Shown: one piece after another, positions 20,006 to 30,479 of the stretch
Numbering within the stretch: the first letter of the stretch is position 1
Layout of the letters: the number at the start of each line of letters is the position of its first letter
From: Macrocystis pyrifera
Taxonomy: Eukaryota > Sar > Phaeophyceae > Laminariales > Laminariaceae
Direction: 5' to 3'
DNA: 64,000 nt
Assembly (NCBI GenBank): GCA_031763025.1
Contig: JASSKH010000025.1
Span: 3,286,001-3,350,000, forward strand
Program-made: the position numbers and the translations under genes
The notes under the pieces: model-generated
What the model saw: only the letters and a program-made list of their open reading frames with translations
What the model was told of the DNA's origin: nothing
Databases searched by the model: none

Positions 20006-22680
20006 TGGGGTGCACAAAATGAGACAAAAAAAAAACCCAACTGAACTTTTGCACCTCATTCGCCGACAGCTACAGCTCCTACAGCCCGCGAAATTGAGGC
20101 ATGCTCTTTTGGTGGGTTGTGTGAGGATATCGAGTGCACCAGACGGCAGTAGTAGGCACCCAGAAACAGTTCACAATGTGTTTTCGTGTGCTCGAAGTTG
20201 CGAGCGAGTAGCACCAAAAGCTCGAAAAAAACGCTAGAATGTCTAGTTTTACGCAAGGGAGCATTGCACAATGGCTACATATCACCGATGAAGCAATGGC
20301 CTTCACTATAATGTTGCTGTTCTCCAGGTGGATGATATATGTTTTAGATAGTCGTCGTCGAAGATGGGACGGGAGGAAAAACTTCGTTCCCTTGATGGGT
20401 AGTAAGTTCTTGGGCCCGAAAAAGGGCAAAAAAGGGCTAAAAAGCTCAGGATTCTTGTGAATTTGCATCAATTATTTTACAACTACGAAATACGGATCTT
20501 GGTTGTAAATCCCTTACTCTAGTTCCAAGTCGCATGCATACCGAACCGCTACGCGCGGGTACTTGACGACGCATTCCTGAGGGTGCCAGCGTCCCTTTAA
20601 CAGCTTCTTTTTTGTGTTAAGGTACCGGGTATGTACGAACCCTAAGCTACGAAAGTCTGTAAGTCTGTAGGCAACAGGGTAACATTCTGCAGTATATGGG
20701 ACACAGGTTGATGTGAAGAGATGGCCGAGGTAAGGGTAAGGGTAAGGAACGCAGGTGTACCTAGCAGCTGGGAAGCAGTGCTTCGCCTCTTCTTGTTTAG
20801 ATCTTGTTTATTGATGGCGAGAGCTAAGGAGGTGCTCTGGTAGAGACGCGAGAGGTAGGGGGGAGGGACTCGACACCCAGATATACTCCTCCCACCCCAC
20901 GCCACAAGCTCTCCTGAATTCCTCTTATCTGATGTACTCCTAAAGAACTTCCTACGGCTACCGACCGTTCTTCTGCTAATATAAGAAATTCTCATTTTGT
21001 GATCCTATCTCCGTTAAGGAGCATTACTCTCGTCTAACGGGCTATCCGCCCTAGAGAACATTCCTAAAAGAACGTTACTCTCGACTAACGGAATATCTGC
21101 TGGGTTAATCCATTCTTCAGATTATTATCGTGTTCCCGATACTACAAAACTGCAGACTTTATTATCTATATCTATGGCGTATGAGTACTTCACTCATGTC
21201 GCATTAGCCCACCCTAAATAGTCGCATATACAGACCACAATATGGTCGAAGCGTGATGACAAAGTTCATCCCAAACGATCAGGAAAAGGTGGTCGAAGAT
21301 GCGGCTATTCGAAACAAAAGAAAGGAGATTCCCCCACACCTCATAATAAGGCCCAAACACCACGAAAGGGTGAATGTTCACTGAGACCAACCACTAAAAA
21401 AAGGTAGACCAAAGAAGAGGAAGACAGAACTTAAAGCAGAGACCTTGGGATACTTTGAATGCACTCACAGATGTGTCAAATACACAATACCCTTCTCTTG
21501 CAGCCGCGCAGATGAACTCTGGCGGGAGGGGCGAGTATCAGCGTGGTTTTATTCGAAGAAACACGGCAACGAATCCACAACAAATAGAGGGAAAACGGGA
21601 ATATCGTGATATTTGTGTTGCACCCACGCAGGAAAATCGCGCCTGTAATTCCCCAGAGTTTACAGGGCTTTTATACCAAAGACTATTTTTTTTGTCTCGA
21701 TGTCTGCCTGTCGGGTCGAAAACTGTTACGTCGACTCACTATCATAGATGCAAGGAACAAAAGATCGCTGTTCGTCAGCAGAGACAAATATATGCAGAAG
21801 CACACACCACCGGGATATATCCTACCTCCTCATCATGTGAGCGTTCAACCTTCATGAAAAACGCTGCAAACAAGTGGGAGCAGTACACTGGGGGACAGCA
21901 GCAGGGAAACGCACATCGTTGGCGTGATGATGATGATGTACTCGCATTAACTCCTCTCCGCCCTTTCCTTCCTTCCGCCTTAAAAAAAACACCCCTCCAT
22001 GCGAGGTCAAACCCGCGCACCGTCTATGGGAAAAATGTGAGTGGTAGAAAGTGAGCCGACAAAACGCGTACAGTATGCAACATGCATACCTGGTACTAGT
22101 ATATGCGTTGATGCTTTAGGAGTTATACTACAGTAATACAGTAATTTCAGGCTGTCGTTTTTTTCGTTTCATTTAAGAATTCGCAGTTCAAAACGTTTGT
22201 CTACTCAGCGAGGAATAATCACTCTAAATTCTATCGGTATAATAGAGTTCGGAGCGTAAGCCTTCTATGTACCGCAAACATTTTTCTCCGGCCGCCTGGC
22301 CCTACGCGGGGTGCGTCCCCTAGAGGTTTCAGGGGTACCAGTAGAAAAAATTTCCGAAACCACACACACGCATCCCTATCTCCGAGCGTAGGCGTAGGTT
22401 GGAAGGGGTCAAGCTAAAACCAAACTTAGGTTGATCGCCAGTTGATTCTGTTCGGATTGGCAATTTTCAACCGAATTCTAAAGGGTTGTTTTTAGCGACG
22501 TAAATTTTGTTAGGCAAAAAACTTGCTAATGTTCCACATTGTGGCCTTGTTTACATTAGCGAACAATTTGCCAACATTTTTTTTGGATCTTCTGCTGTCT
22601 CTTCGCTGGAAAATTCATGGAAAGTGTCACTTATTCTGTTCGAATTGGCAGTTTCTAATCGAACTCTAACCTCAATGTTA
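20006..22680. other. Gene-poor interval; diverged repeat at 21,205-21,345
   Basis: TAGCCCACCCTAAATAGTCG followed about 90 bp later by GTCGAAGATGCGGCT recurs, diverged, at 22,966-23,060 (TAGCCCACCCTGATGAGCCG, GTCGAAGATGCGGCT). Frames such as the 199-codon ORF at 21,455-22,054 have no recognisable domain. GATTCTGTTCGGATTGGCA repeats, diverged, at 22,445 and 22,634. Confidence 0.4.
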
Positions 22681-22684
22681 TGTT

Positions 22685-22960
22685 CAAGGTCGTGACATTT
22701 TGTATCCCTTGACAGGTTTGCCTATTGAGCAGGTTCTCGTTGGGACTCATGTGTGTTGTTTGCTAAGAGATAGAAGAAGAGCAGCTTTATATTCCTTTCG
22801 TGCACGTGGAGACTGAGGCCGAAGGCTCGTGCCTCGCTGGGGAAACCCCTGGTTTTCCATCTAAGATGCGCCCCCCAAGTATTACAAATACGATCCGAAT
22901 ATCTGAACCCAGATCATTACCAGTCTTTCAGCGTCATTCAAAGCAGTTCCATAACACTAG
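22685..22960. mobile_element. Left arm of a large inverted repeat
   Basis: GACAGGTTTGCCTATTGAGC, GTGTGTTGTTTGCTAAGAGA, GAAGAAGAGCAGCTTTA, CTCGTGCCTCGCTGGG and CCAAGTATTACAAATACGAT all recur inverted at 23,525-23,800. Arms are about 250-275 bp. This looks like a DNA transposon or foldback element of about 1.1 kb with long terminal inverted repeats. Confidence 0.75.
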
Positions 22961-23524
22961 CCCACCCTGATGAGCCGTATATGCAGAATAATGAGAAGTT
23001 CGTGGAAACACTGATTCCACGAGCTAGAACATGATGAGTCGAAGATGCGGCTCCTCAAAACCCATTTCCACACCTCTGAACGGCAAGGTAACGAAGCCGG
23101 CAAGGTACGCCAAGAAATAGAAAGAAAGGAAGGTCTATAGCCTCAAGGAAGAGGAACAAATCGTCAACGAAAGCCATCGCCATGCTACCCTCAACGTGGG
23201 TAGGGAGAAAAAGTGTCTATACAAAAAAGCGATAAGTTAACACCAATAACGAATACCACACCATCAACCCTAACACTTGACCACCACCTCGACCGCCGTA
23301 CGTAATGCACTCACGTATTAATACAACACCTACCAGGTACCAGGTAGGCAACAGCAGAGCAATACATAGCGCTGCTCTGCAGTAAGTAGTACCTGGTATG
23401 ATTTAAAATATGTATATTTATTAACCCTTTACAGAGGAGAAAATTGCCGATGCAAAGAGACGCTCACAGCAACATCAACGGCTACTACTGCGCGATAATA
23501 GCGGGTTGAGACAAATTGGTGTCC
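22961..23524. other. Interior of the inverted-repeat element
   Basis: About 560 bp without a convincing reading frame. It holds the 21.2-kb-related segment at its left (TAGCCCACCCTGATGAG) and three TACCWGGTA motifs (23,331, 23,338, 23,390). A non-autonomous foldback element is the simplest reading. Confidence 0.45.
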
Positions 23525-23800
23525 ACGTTAGGGTACTGCTTTGGATGAGGCTGAAAGCCCGGTAATTACCTCGGTTCAGGCACTGGGATCGTATTTGTAG
23601 TACTTGGGAGGCGTATCTTGAATGAAAAACCAGGGGTTTTCCCAGCGAGGCACGAGCTTGGCTTTCAGTCTCCGCGTGCACGACAGGAGTAAAGCTGCTC
23701 TTCTTCTATCTCTAAGCAAACAACACACGTGAGTACCAACGAGTACCGGCTTAATAGGCAAACCTGTTCAGGGATGCAAAGTGTCCCGACCTCTGATCTT
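23525..23800. mobile_element. Right arm of the large inverted repeat
   Basis: Reverse complement of 22,685-22,960 with modest divergence (for example TTAGAGATAGAAGAAGAGC read on the minus strand). Arms have diverged by substitutions and small indels, so the element is not recent. Confidence 0.75.
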
Positions 23801-24340
23801 AACAAGTGGCGTCTGTAAGAACATAGCAGTTGTTCAGTTGTTCACAGCAGTCGTGCAAGTGTCTGATGTATTCTGATTGGCTGATTGGTGTGGTCTATGT
23901 AGCTGCAAATTGTCCAAGGGGCATATGCGGTGGGTTTTGTGCTTTCCCGAATGGGTTGCATAAAAATATATTTAGATGGTTTTCTAGGGTCACGGGGAAG
24001 AGGGATGAGAGCCCCCTTGACCTCACAGCTCAACTCAACTCAATTCATCGACGACAAAATAACAACAACAACACCATCTCTTCTATTGCTCCCTCGCCTC
24101 ATGGCGAGGTTGAGCGGCGCCACACCCGGCGCTCATGTTTCCCCCTTAGCGTCGTCGGCAGGTCAAAATAACCTCTGGTCTTCACATCCGATTTACAACG
24201 CAAGAAGTCGCACGGCACGGGCGAAGCATGATGCTAGCCGTATTACAGTACTGCTGGGCACTCTCACGCTGCCCGTAGGCGGTTGTACGGCTTTTACAAC
24301 ACCGAAGTATATTCATTGTTTTGGTCGCTTTTGAGGGGCC

Positions 24341-24500
24341 TCGAGGTGTCCCTGGCGGCTTGGTACGCAGGGGGTCATCGTGCCTACTAAAGACAACCAC
24401 GCGGGTTCAGTTCTCACCGAGTGCATATATATATGCTTGTACGAAGGACTTTCTTCTTGCATGAAACTTGATTCGCGGAAAGCGCGAGTTATTAACAACA
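24341..24500 (+). mobile_element. SINE-A copy 2, 5' (tRNA-like) half
   Basis: CGGCTTGGTACGCAGG (A box), GGTTCAGTTCTCACC (B box) and CGAGTGCAT match the head of the intact copy at 59,749. The body then follows with CTTTCTTCTTGCATG, TTGATTCGCGGAAAGCGCGAG. It stops at GAGTTA (about 24,493), and the 3' half resumes at 26,876 beyond the retrotransposon. Confidence 0.7.
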
Positions 24501-24597
24501 ATAATAATTTGGAAACGACAGGCAGAGCAGTGTATGAGGGATACTACTGATTTATGGAAGGATATTTGGTTTATATAGGAACGGCATCTACAATATT

Positions 24598-24613
24598 TTG
24601 TCAGAAGGCAAGC

Positions 24614-24650
<37 letters not shown>

Positions 24651-24660
24651 TAATAATGAT
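24598..24660. repeat. TTGTCAGAAGGCAA + (TAA)n, left flank of the LINE
   Basis: TTGTCAGAAGGCAA followed by a TAA/ATA microsatellite occurs here and again at 26,787. The pair brackets the reverse transcriptase coding region directly. Confidence 0.75.
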
Positions 24661-24662
24661 AA

Positions 24663-26633
24663 ATGTTCTGCATGCCACTGCTGCCAATACTCAAACGGGT
24701 CCGTGAGGAGTTTGAACCCCGGGGTGTTGAAGCCTTTGCCTACCTCGATGACATCAGCATCGGTATATCAGAGACTACACCGGACACGGTGAGAGTAGTG
24801 CCCTTTCTCCAGCACGAGCTGTGCGAAATAGGCGTTGCAATTAACCCCAGCAAGACGGTTGCTTTGCCTCCAAAAGGGCATGTGCCTAGGTCGGAAGAGA
24901 TAGCACTTCTGGGGGGCATAGGTGTCCGCATTGCGGAAGGGGGTGGGGTAAAGGTGGTTGGCGTGCCCATAGGCACGGATGCATTCGCGGTGAACAGCGC
25001 CGTCGAGATAGTCCGAGATGGGGGAGCAGAGCAACTCGCGCGCATCCTGCCGCGTATGCCGGACAAACAGTCGGCGAACCTCATCGCCACCAGTTCAATG
25101 GTGAAGCGGGCCTCCTACATTGAGCGGGTAATGGACCCGGAGCTGTCACTACCCGCGTGTCAGCGGGCAGACAATAGCACAATATGGATGCTCGAGCGCC
25201 TTCTCGAGCTTCCAGGGATAGCGGACGAATCGCCGTTCTTTGCGGACGGATGCCCGGCAAACCGGTTGACGCTACAGCCCCACCAGAAAGCGCAGGCGAG
25301 CCTCTCCACAGGGGCCGGGGGGTTTGGACTGTCATCGACTGAATCAAGGAGAATGTCAGCGTCCATCGGGAGCTTAGTGGCGACGGTGCCAGAGGTCCTT
25401 GCTGACCTCTCCGGCCCATTGGGGGGAAAAGTCTGAAGGGAGTTGCCCAATTCGGACCTCGTTCGCCGCATATGGAGTAGCGTCAGGGACCTCCGTGACA
25501 TCCATGGGGTATCGGAGGAGGCAATGGCGGACGTGGTCCCGGAAATCTGGCGGAACAGGGCGTTTCGCGCGAACGAGGGAGGAGTCTCAGAGCAGTCTGA
25601 TATGGAGGCATTGCCATCACATGAAGCCCAAACGATCAGCTCCCACAAAGCGCAGCACAAGCTGGGGCAGCAGGTAAACCGGGTACGGTACCAACGGTAC
25701 GTTGCGTCTCTGGACCAGCTCCCCGAGGCAGCAGGCCCGTCGAGTCGGAACGACGTGTTCGGGGGAATCGAAACCAGAGATCTTGCCAAGGCTCGGCAAC
25801 GGAGCCTATCGGGACCAGGCGCTGTCGCCTGTTTGAGGGCAAGGCCTGTGGACACGGCACGAATCATACCGGCTTCGGAGTTCGTGTCTATGGGACGGCG
25901 CTTTCTGGGAATGGAGGAGCCCATAGCGACGAGGTGCCCCTACTGCGAAGCGACGGATGTCACCACGCGTCACGCGCGCACATGCCACCGAGCAGGCGCG
26001 CAGGTAAACCAGCATCAGCCGCTAGTCCACGCGCTGTCCCGCACCTTCAAGCGGTTGTCCATTCGCCATCAAACGGAAAGCGGAGCGCCCTTCAACGCCG
26101 ACAGAAACCTCCGCATGGATATAGTGATCGAGAGGGGAGGCCTCCGAGACGCTATGTCGTCAGAGTACCGTAACAAGGCGATACTCCTCGACATCACGCA
26201 CGCAGACCCCCAAGCGAGAGTCCACATGCGGGCTGGCAGCGCTGATCGAGACGGATCAGCTGTCTCCACTTCCGAGGCGCGAAAGCGCAACCACTACGCT
26301 CGTGCAGGACAAGTGTCCTTCGACGAGCGCAGCCATAAACTTGTCACCCTCGCGGTGGAAAGCTTTGGACGCCTCGGGAAGGAAGGCAGCGATTTCATTG
26401 ACCAGCTGGCAACGAGCATCATCGGAGGAACGGACGGGGGATCTCTAGCAAGAAAAGGGGTTTGTAAGGAGCATATTTTCCAGATCATATCGGTGACCAC
26501 CCAGGTCGCGATCTCGCGCCGGGTGCACCGATATAAGCTCGCCCTGCGAGACCGCCAGGCCGCCAGGGGGAGAAGAGAGGAGGAGGGAGGACTACTTCCA
26601 ATGGCGTGGGGATGGAATGTAGATGCGGAGTAG
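24663..26633 (+). pseudogene. 5'-truncated non-LTR retrotransposon, RT + CCHC + restriction-like endonuclease
   Basis: One frame of 656 codons with a single internal TGA (25434-25436). It begins within RT motif 4 (FCMPLLPILKRV), then AYLDDISIG with the catalytic YLDD, thumb-like sequence, and from 25,935 a CCHC finger (CPYC, x8, H, x3, C) followed by RMDIVIERGG and ILLDITHADPQ, spaced like the PD-(D/E)xK core of restriction-like endonucleases. Such a C-terminal CCHC plus REL endonuclease characterises R2-type and related LINE lineages. The fingers and first RT motifs are missing, as expected for target-primed 5' truncation. Not autonomous. Clade assignment left open. Confidence 0.85.
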
Positions 26634-26786
26634 GACGCAGGGCGTATAGATACATAGTCGGTGAAAATATATCGGTAAAAGGTAGTACGTATTCAATTGA
26701 GTATACGCAAGGAAGGAGAAAAGGTTGGATAAAATTGAGGGTGTTCGACGAATTATGTTAGTTTTTTCATCTTGAATGAATAACGC
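26634..26786 (+). mobile_element. LINE 3' untranslated region
   Basis: About 150 bp between the ORF stop (TAG, 26631-26633) and the second TTGTCAGAAGGCAA. No poly(A); the element appears to end at CCTGCACA or in the following microsatellite, depending on how the flanking repeat is read. Confidence 0.5.
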
Positions 26787-26807
26787 CCTGCACATTGTCA
26801 GAAGGCA

Positions 26808-26863
<56 letters not shown>

Positions 26864-26880
26864 CAACAACAACAACAATA
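26787..26880. repeat. TTGTCAGAAGGCAA + (AAT)n(CAA)n, right flank of the LINE
   Basis: Repeats the 14-mer of the left flank and continues as about 18 AAT units and then CAA units. It is either a long target-site duplication that includes a microsatellite or the repeated 3' tail of two LINE insertions. Confidence 0.7.
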
Positions 26881-27025
26881 TATTCGATGAAGATCGACGA
26901 GCACAGTAGGAATGAATGCTGCACCTTATTATGAGCGATAAAAATGGAGGCACCTAGCAGGGGGGGAGAAGGGAAGACATCCACCCGTGGCCACGGCTTG
27001 TCCAGAAGCTAGAAAGTAAAACTGA
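26876..27025 (+). mobile_element. SINE-A copy 2, 3' half
   Basis: TATTCGATGAAGATCGACGA, GCGATAAAAATGGAGGCAC, GGGGGGGAGAAGGG and CACGGCTTGTCCAGAAG match the 3' half of the intact SINE at 59,891-60,050. A 33-bp segment after CCAGAAG is absent compared with that copy. Confidence 0.7.
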
Positions 27026-28640
27026 CGACTAGAATAAGTAACTAAATAATGAGAGGTTATTATTCAGGGTACTTATTAATAGCTCATTTCCAGAAGTCTA
27101 TAGTCCGTGGCAACAAAAAAAGAGGCCACGTGCGCGTCCCGTGCCTGTATATCACTCGCTGACTGCAACAGCGCAACGGGGTAGACTGTTACCCTGCGGC
27201 GATGGCGCTGGGTTTCGAAGCTCGCCTGGTGGTGTGGGTACTGTCATTATTGCTTGAGTTGCACGCCGATTATTCAATAATCAGTCGCCGTGCTTGTTGT
27301 GTTACTGCGAGGCTGGCCGGATACCGTAAATACGAACATGTATGCGTCGTATTAACAGCTACTGGTGTGTACTACTGCTGTTGTATCTCTATACGCGCGT
27401 AGGGCCTAGAGTAGAAGTGGGGATCGAGTGGTTAGGCGCCCTCTGCTGTTGTTGTTGTTGTTGTTGTTTTCTTCACATTAAACCGTTCTTTCTACGCGTC
27501 GACATCCAGCACAACCAGTGTCCGTGCCGATTCTTCAAACCTAGAGAGATACAAGTTCTGTGGTCACAAAGCTACGCCACACAGAGATACTACGTTGCCA
27601 CGTATGTAATGCAATGCCATGTCATCATACTGCGTACGACAGGCACCACATACACATTCCATGACCTAGAGAAACAAAAACGAAACAAAGAGAAAAAACA
27701 AAAACAAAAACAAAGACAATTCGAAAGAGAAAAGAAACAAAAAAAGAAACCAAAATATACCTGGTATATGTATATACTTCAGTATAGCAGCAAACCATCG
27801 TACCCCCACGTAGGGGACGTGGCAGACACTTGAAAAGAACGAGCTGGGAAAAAAAAAAAAAAAAAAGAAGAAAACACCACTAGTCGTCAACAGAGTAAGA
27901 CTAAGAACCAAGGGAAAAATAACAGTCAAACCAAACAAAGCACAAGGCATGCTCCAGGTAGCGGCAGCAGTTTATGGTACGAGTAGCACAGCCAGGGTCT
28001 CCCTGCTGGCCCGCCTGGTACCTTGCTACCCTGTCTGCCACCATCGTCCAGCGTTCGTCAACTATGCCCGGCCCCTCGGCGTCAGACAGTACGAAACAAA
28101 AGCAGAGCAGGCTCGTCATCCACCCACGCCACACGACTCCTTCAATAAGGCTTATCAGCTTATCAATCGGAGAAAGGAAGAGAAATGAAAATCACATAGG
28201 GTCACCGCAAAGAAGACAATAAAATGAAATAAAAATAGCACTCTAATGGAAAGGCAAAGCTTTTCAAGATAGTTCAGAGACAAGGAGTTAGACCTCAGAC
28301 CAGTCAGCCATCCTACTTGTCCTTCTCAGACCAGTCAACCATACTACTACAACTGCTATGTTTTTACATACATACTTGACTGAGTTTGTGGTGGTTGGTG
28401 GTGGCGGTCAACGAAATAAGATACGAGGTATATTTGCAAGTAGCAGAACAACTCGGAGGCCTGAAAAAACAATGGGTGTATGGATGTACTATTATCGCAG
28501 GGTATGAGTCGTGCGTCAACAGCTCCCACTCAACAGGTTGCTTGTCACTCTGCCAGGCATGAGAGGCGTGGGGGCCGGGGTTCGATACCCGTCGGGTTCA
28601 AAAATCGAAATGCACTTTTTGAATACAGTAGTAGTAAGTA
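27026..28640. other. Gene-poor interval with microsatellites
   Basis: Contains (TTG)n near 27,443-27,467, an A-rich GAAACAAAAAC block at 27,670-27,750, poly(A) at 27,850-27,868 and a short direct repeat (CAGACCAGTCA) at 28,296 and 28,328. No gene recognised. Confidence 0.45.
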
Positions 28641-28818
28641 GTGACCCTTCTATACGTAGCGCCGGTTTTTACGCGCCAGCCAAGAGTACCGGCACTCATC
28701 GCGGCAACCGGCACTAATTACTCCGCACACTGGTTAATCCCCATCTGTGCCGACCAATTTAATAAGCACCATAGCGGACAGCCGGCACTATTTTATTCAA
28801 CCGGCACTATAGAGGGAC
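28641..28818. mobile_element. MITE-C copy 2
   Basis: Left end GTGACCCTTCTATACGTAGC followed by GCCGG; right end GGCACTATAGAGGGAC, the inverse of the GGTCCCTCTxTAGCGCC terminus seen in copy 3. Body repeats GCGGCAACCGGCACTA and CCGCACACTGG. About 178 bp, no coding capacity. Confidence 0.75.
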
Positions 28819-29040
28819 AACTTTACTTACTGCACGATGCTACATATTTCTCCTGTCGCGGCATGCGCGAGAGAGTGAACTATAAAATGGCAAAGTTCGT
28901 CGGAAATAGATGAGCAGTGGGAATGAAAGCCGAATGGAGTGCCGAATCACGTCATCCACGAAAAAATTGAAGGCCAGTACCTGGGGTAAGAAGGGGAGAT
29001 ATCTGTGACTTCCGTGTAGATACCAGCCGGTTCCTAAGAG

Positions 29041-29127
29041 TTTTCCGCTATGTACCGAAATATAAAGACCGTTTTTACTAAATATGAATATAAAATCGGT
29101 CCCTATATTTCGGGACCGAGCGGAAAA
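29041..29127. mobile_element. MITE-E copy 1
   Basis: Palindromic element with ends TTTTCCGCT / AGCGGAAAA and inner inverted repeat CCGAAATATAAAGACCG / CGGTCCCTATATTTCGG around an AT-rich centre. Related elements lie at 39,475, 41,835 and 56,831. Confidence 0.65.
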
Positions 29128-30370
29128 CGCGTGAGTTTTCTATCTGAACTACTACTACAGCAGTAGTAAATCTCAAACCACACATATCAGGTATAAATAT
29201 ATCAGAAGCGCGCTTTGACGTGATCATCGACGCCGATTTTTCGCAAAATGTAATGCTCGTACAAAAAAAAAAACACAAGAGGTGTCCGTTCTGTATTGGC
29301 AAGAAGTTCTTGAGATTGCGACATACAGCATTGCTTAGCATAGTACGACTATATATACGAGGGTTCAGAAAATATTTTTTAGACACGCAAAGCCGAAAAG
29401 GAGGCATTCAAGCCCTTTTGACATACAACGCGCGCCCCTCCCCCCCCGCTTTGCGTTCCGTGTTCCCGAACACCACGGATGACCCGAAATCCAGCCACTG
29501 CAGTTAGTTCTAAATAGTGCTACAGACAGACAATACACGTAGCTAAAGAACTTACCCCTCCTCCCCCTTCCTCCGCTGAGCAACAAAAATAGAAAGTACC
29601 CGCAATAGGAAAGAGAAAAAATCAACGCTGTTTGCTTTGTCCGTTTCCTCAAAACTACTGCCTGTGTCGAGATACCCTTCGGTGCCTTTTGACCAATCGA
29701 CAATCAATCACAGAAACAAAAATGTCGCCTACTCTTGCCGTCCACGTACTGGGCCAGGAGTTGTGTAAAAAAAAAAAAAAAAAACATTTTATTATCGTCA
29801 TAGCCCGTAGGCTGTCGTGTGCCCACATTGCCTACGACCACACAACACCAATAACATGTCACTAAATAAAACTTGAGGGGCAAAAAGGAGAAAAAAAACT
29901 GAAAAGTTGGACCTGATTTTGGAAAAGAGGTGCGGGTCAACCCGAGACAGCCAGCAAAACAGACAACAAGCAAAGCAGGGAAGTAACCAGAAGAACCGTC
30001 AAAACCATTAGTTTTTTTATCACCCACCTATTTTGACCGTCATGCCCCACAACCTAGAGGTATCATCCACGCTCTCTCCGCCCACACCAACCTCCGTACT
30101 ATCAATCCACCCATCATCTTCATCGACAAAAAACCAAAACATCCTTTCAATATATAGTCACAACACCATGCCTTCGTTGGCCTTAAACTATCCTTAAGCT
30201 AAGGAATACCTGGTAGCCTACAAAAGCCAAGAAAATACCAGGTAGTAGTCCGCAGGCTTATGCAGTACCCGGTTGCCTAAGAAATAAAATATCTCCTGGG
30301 GCAACATAAATAACCGGTGAGTTAAGAAAGTTTCCCTAGGCCTAATACCAGGTAGCCCTCAAGGCCTGCT
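29128..30370. other. Gene-poor interval
   Basis: No gene or element with clear ends. Poly(A) at about 29,766-29,784 and a cluster of TACCWGGTA motifs at 30,207, 30,236 and 30,346. Confidence 0.4.
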
Positions 30371-30478
30371 ACTGGGGGGGTATATTAATCAGGACCCATC
30401 GTATCCACAAAGACCCACATATGCCGGTATTTTTACCAAGCATATTTGGTCCTGATTAAGTTCCGTAATAAGAAATAA
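30370..30478. mobile_element. Diverged MITE-A relative
   Basis: Inverted ends TTAATCAGGACC / GGTCCTGATTAA surround an interior with ATTTTTACCAAGCATATTTG, resembling the MITE-A interior (ATTTTTACTAACAATATTTG). The right side ends CCGTAATA as in MITE-A. Probably an old or different subfamily. Confidence 0.5.
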
Positions 30479-30479
30479 A

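Noticed and set aside
21455-22054. 199-codon plus-strand ORF
   Set aside because: No domain, irregular composition and no splice context; likely chance in repeat-derived DNA.
28500-28615. tRNA-like segment with GGGTTCGATACCC
   Set aside because: The B box is good but no A box at the right distance and the T stem and acceptor stem do not pair; not called as a tRNA or SINE.
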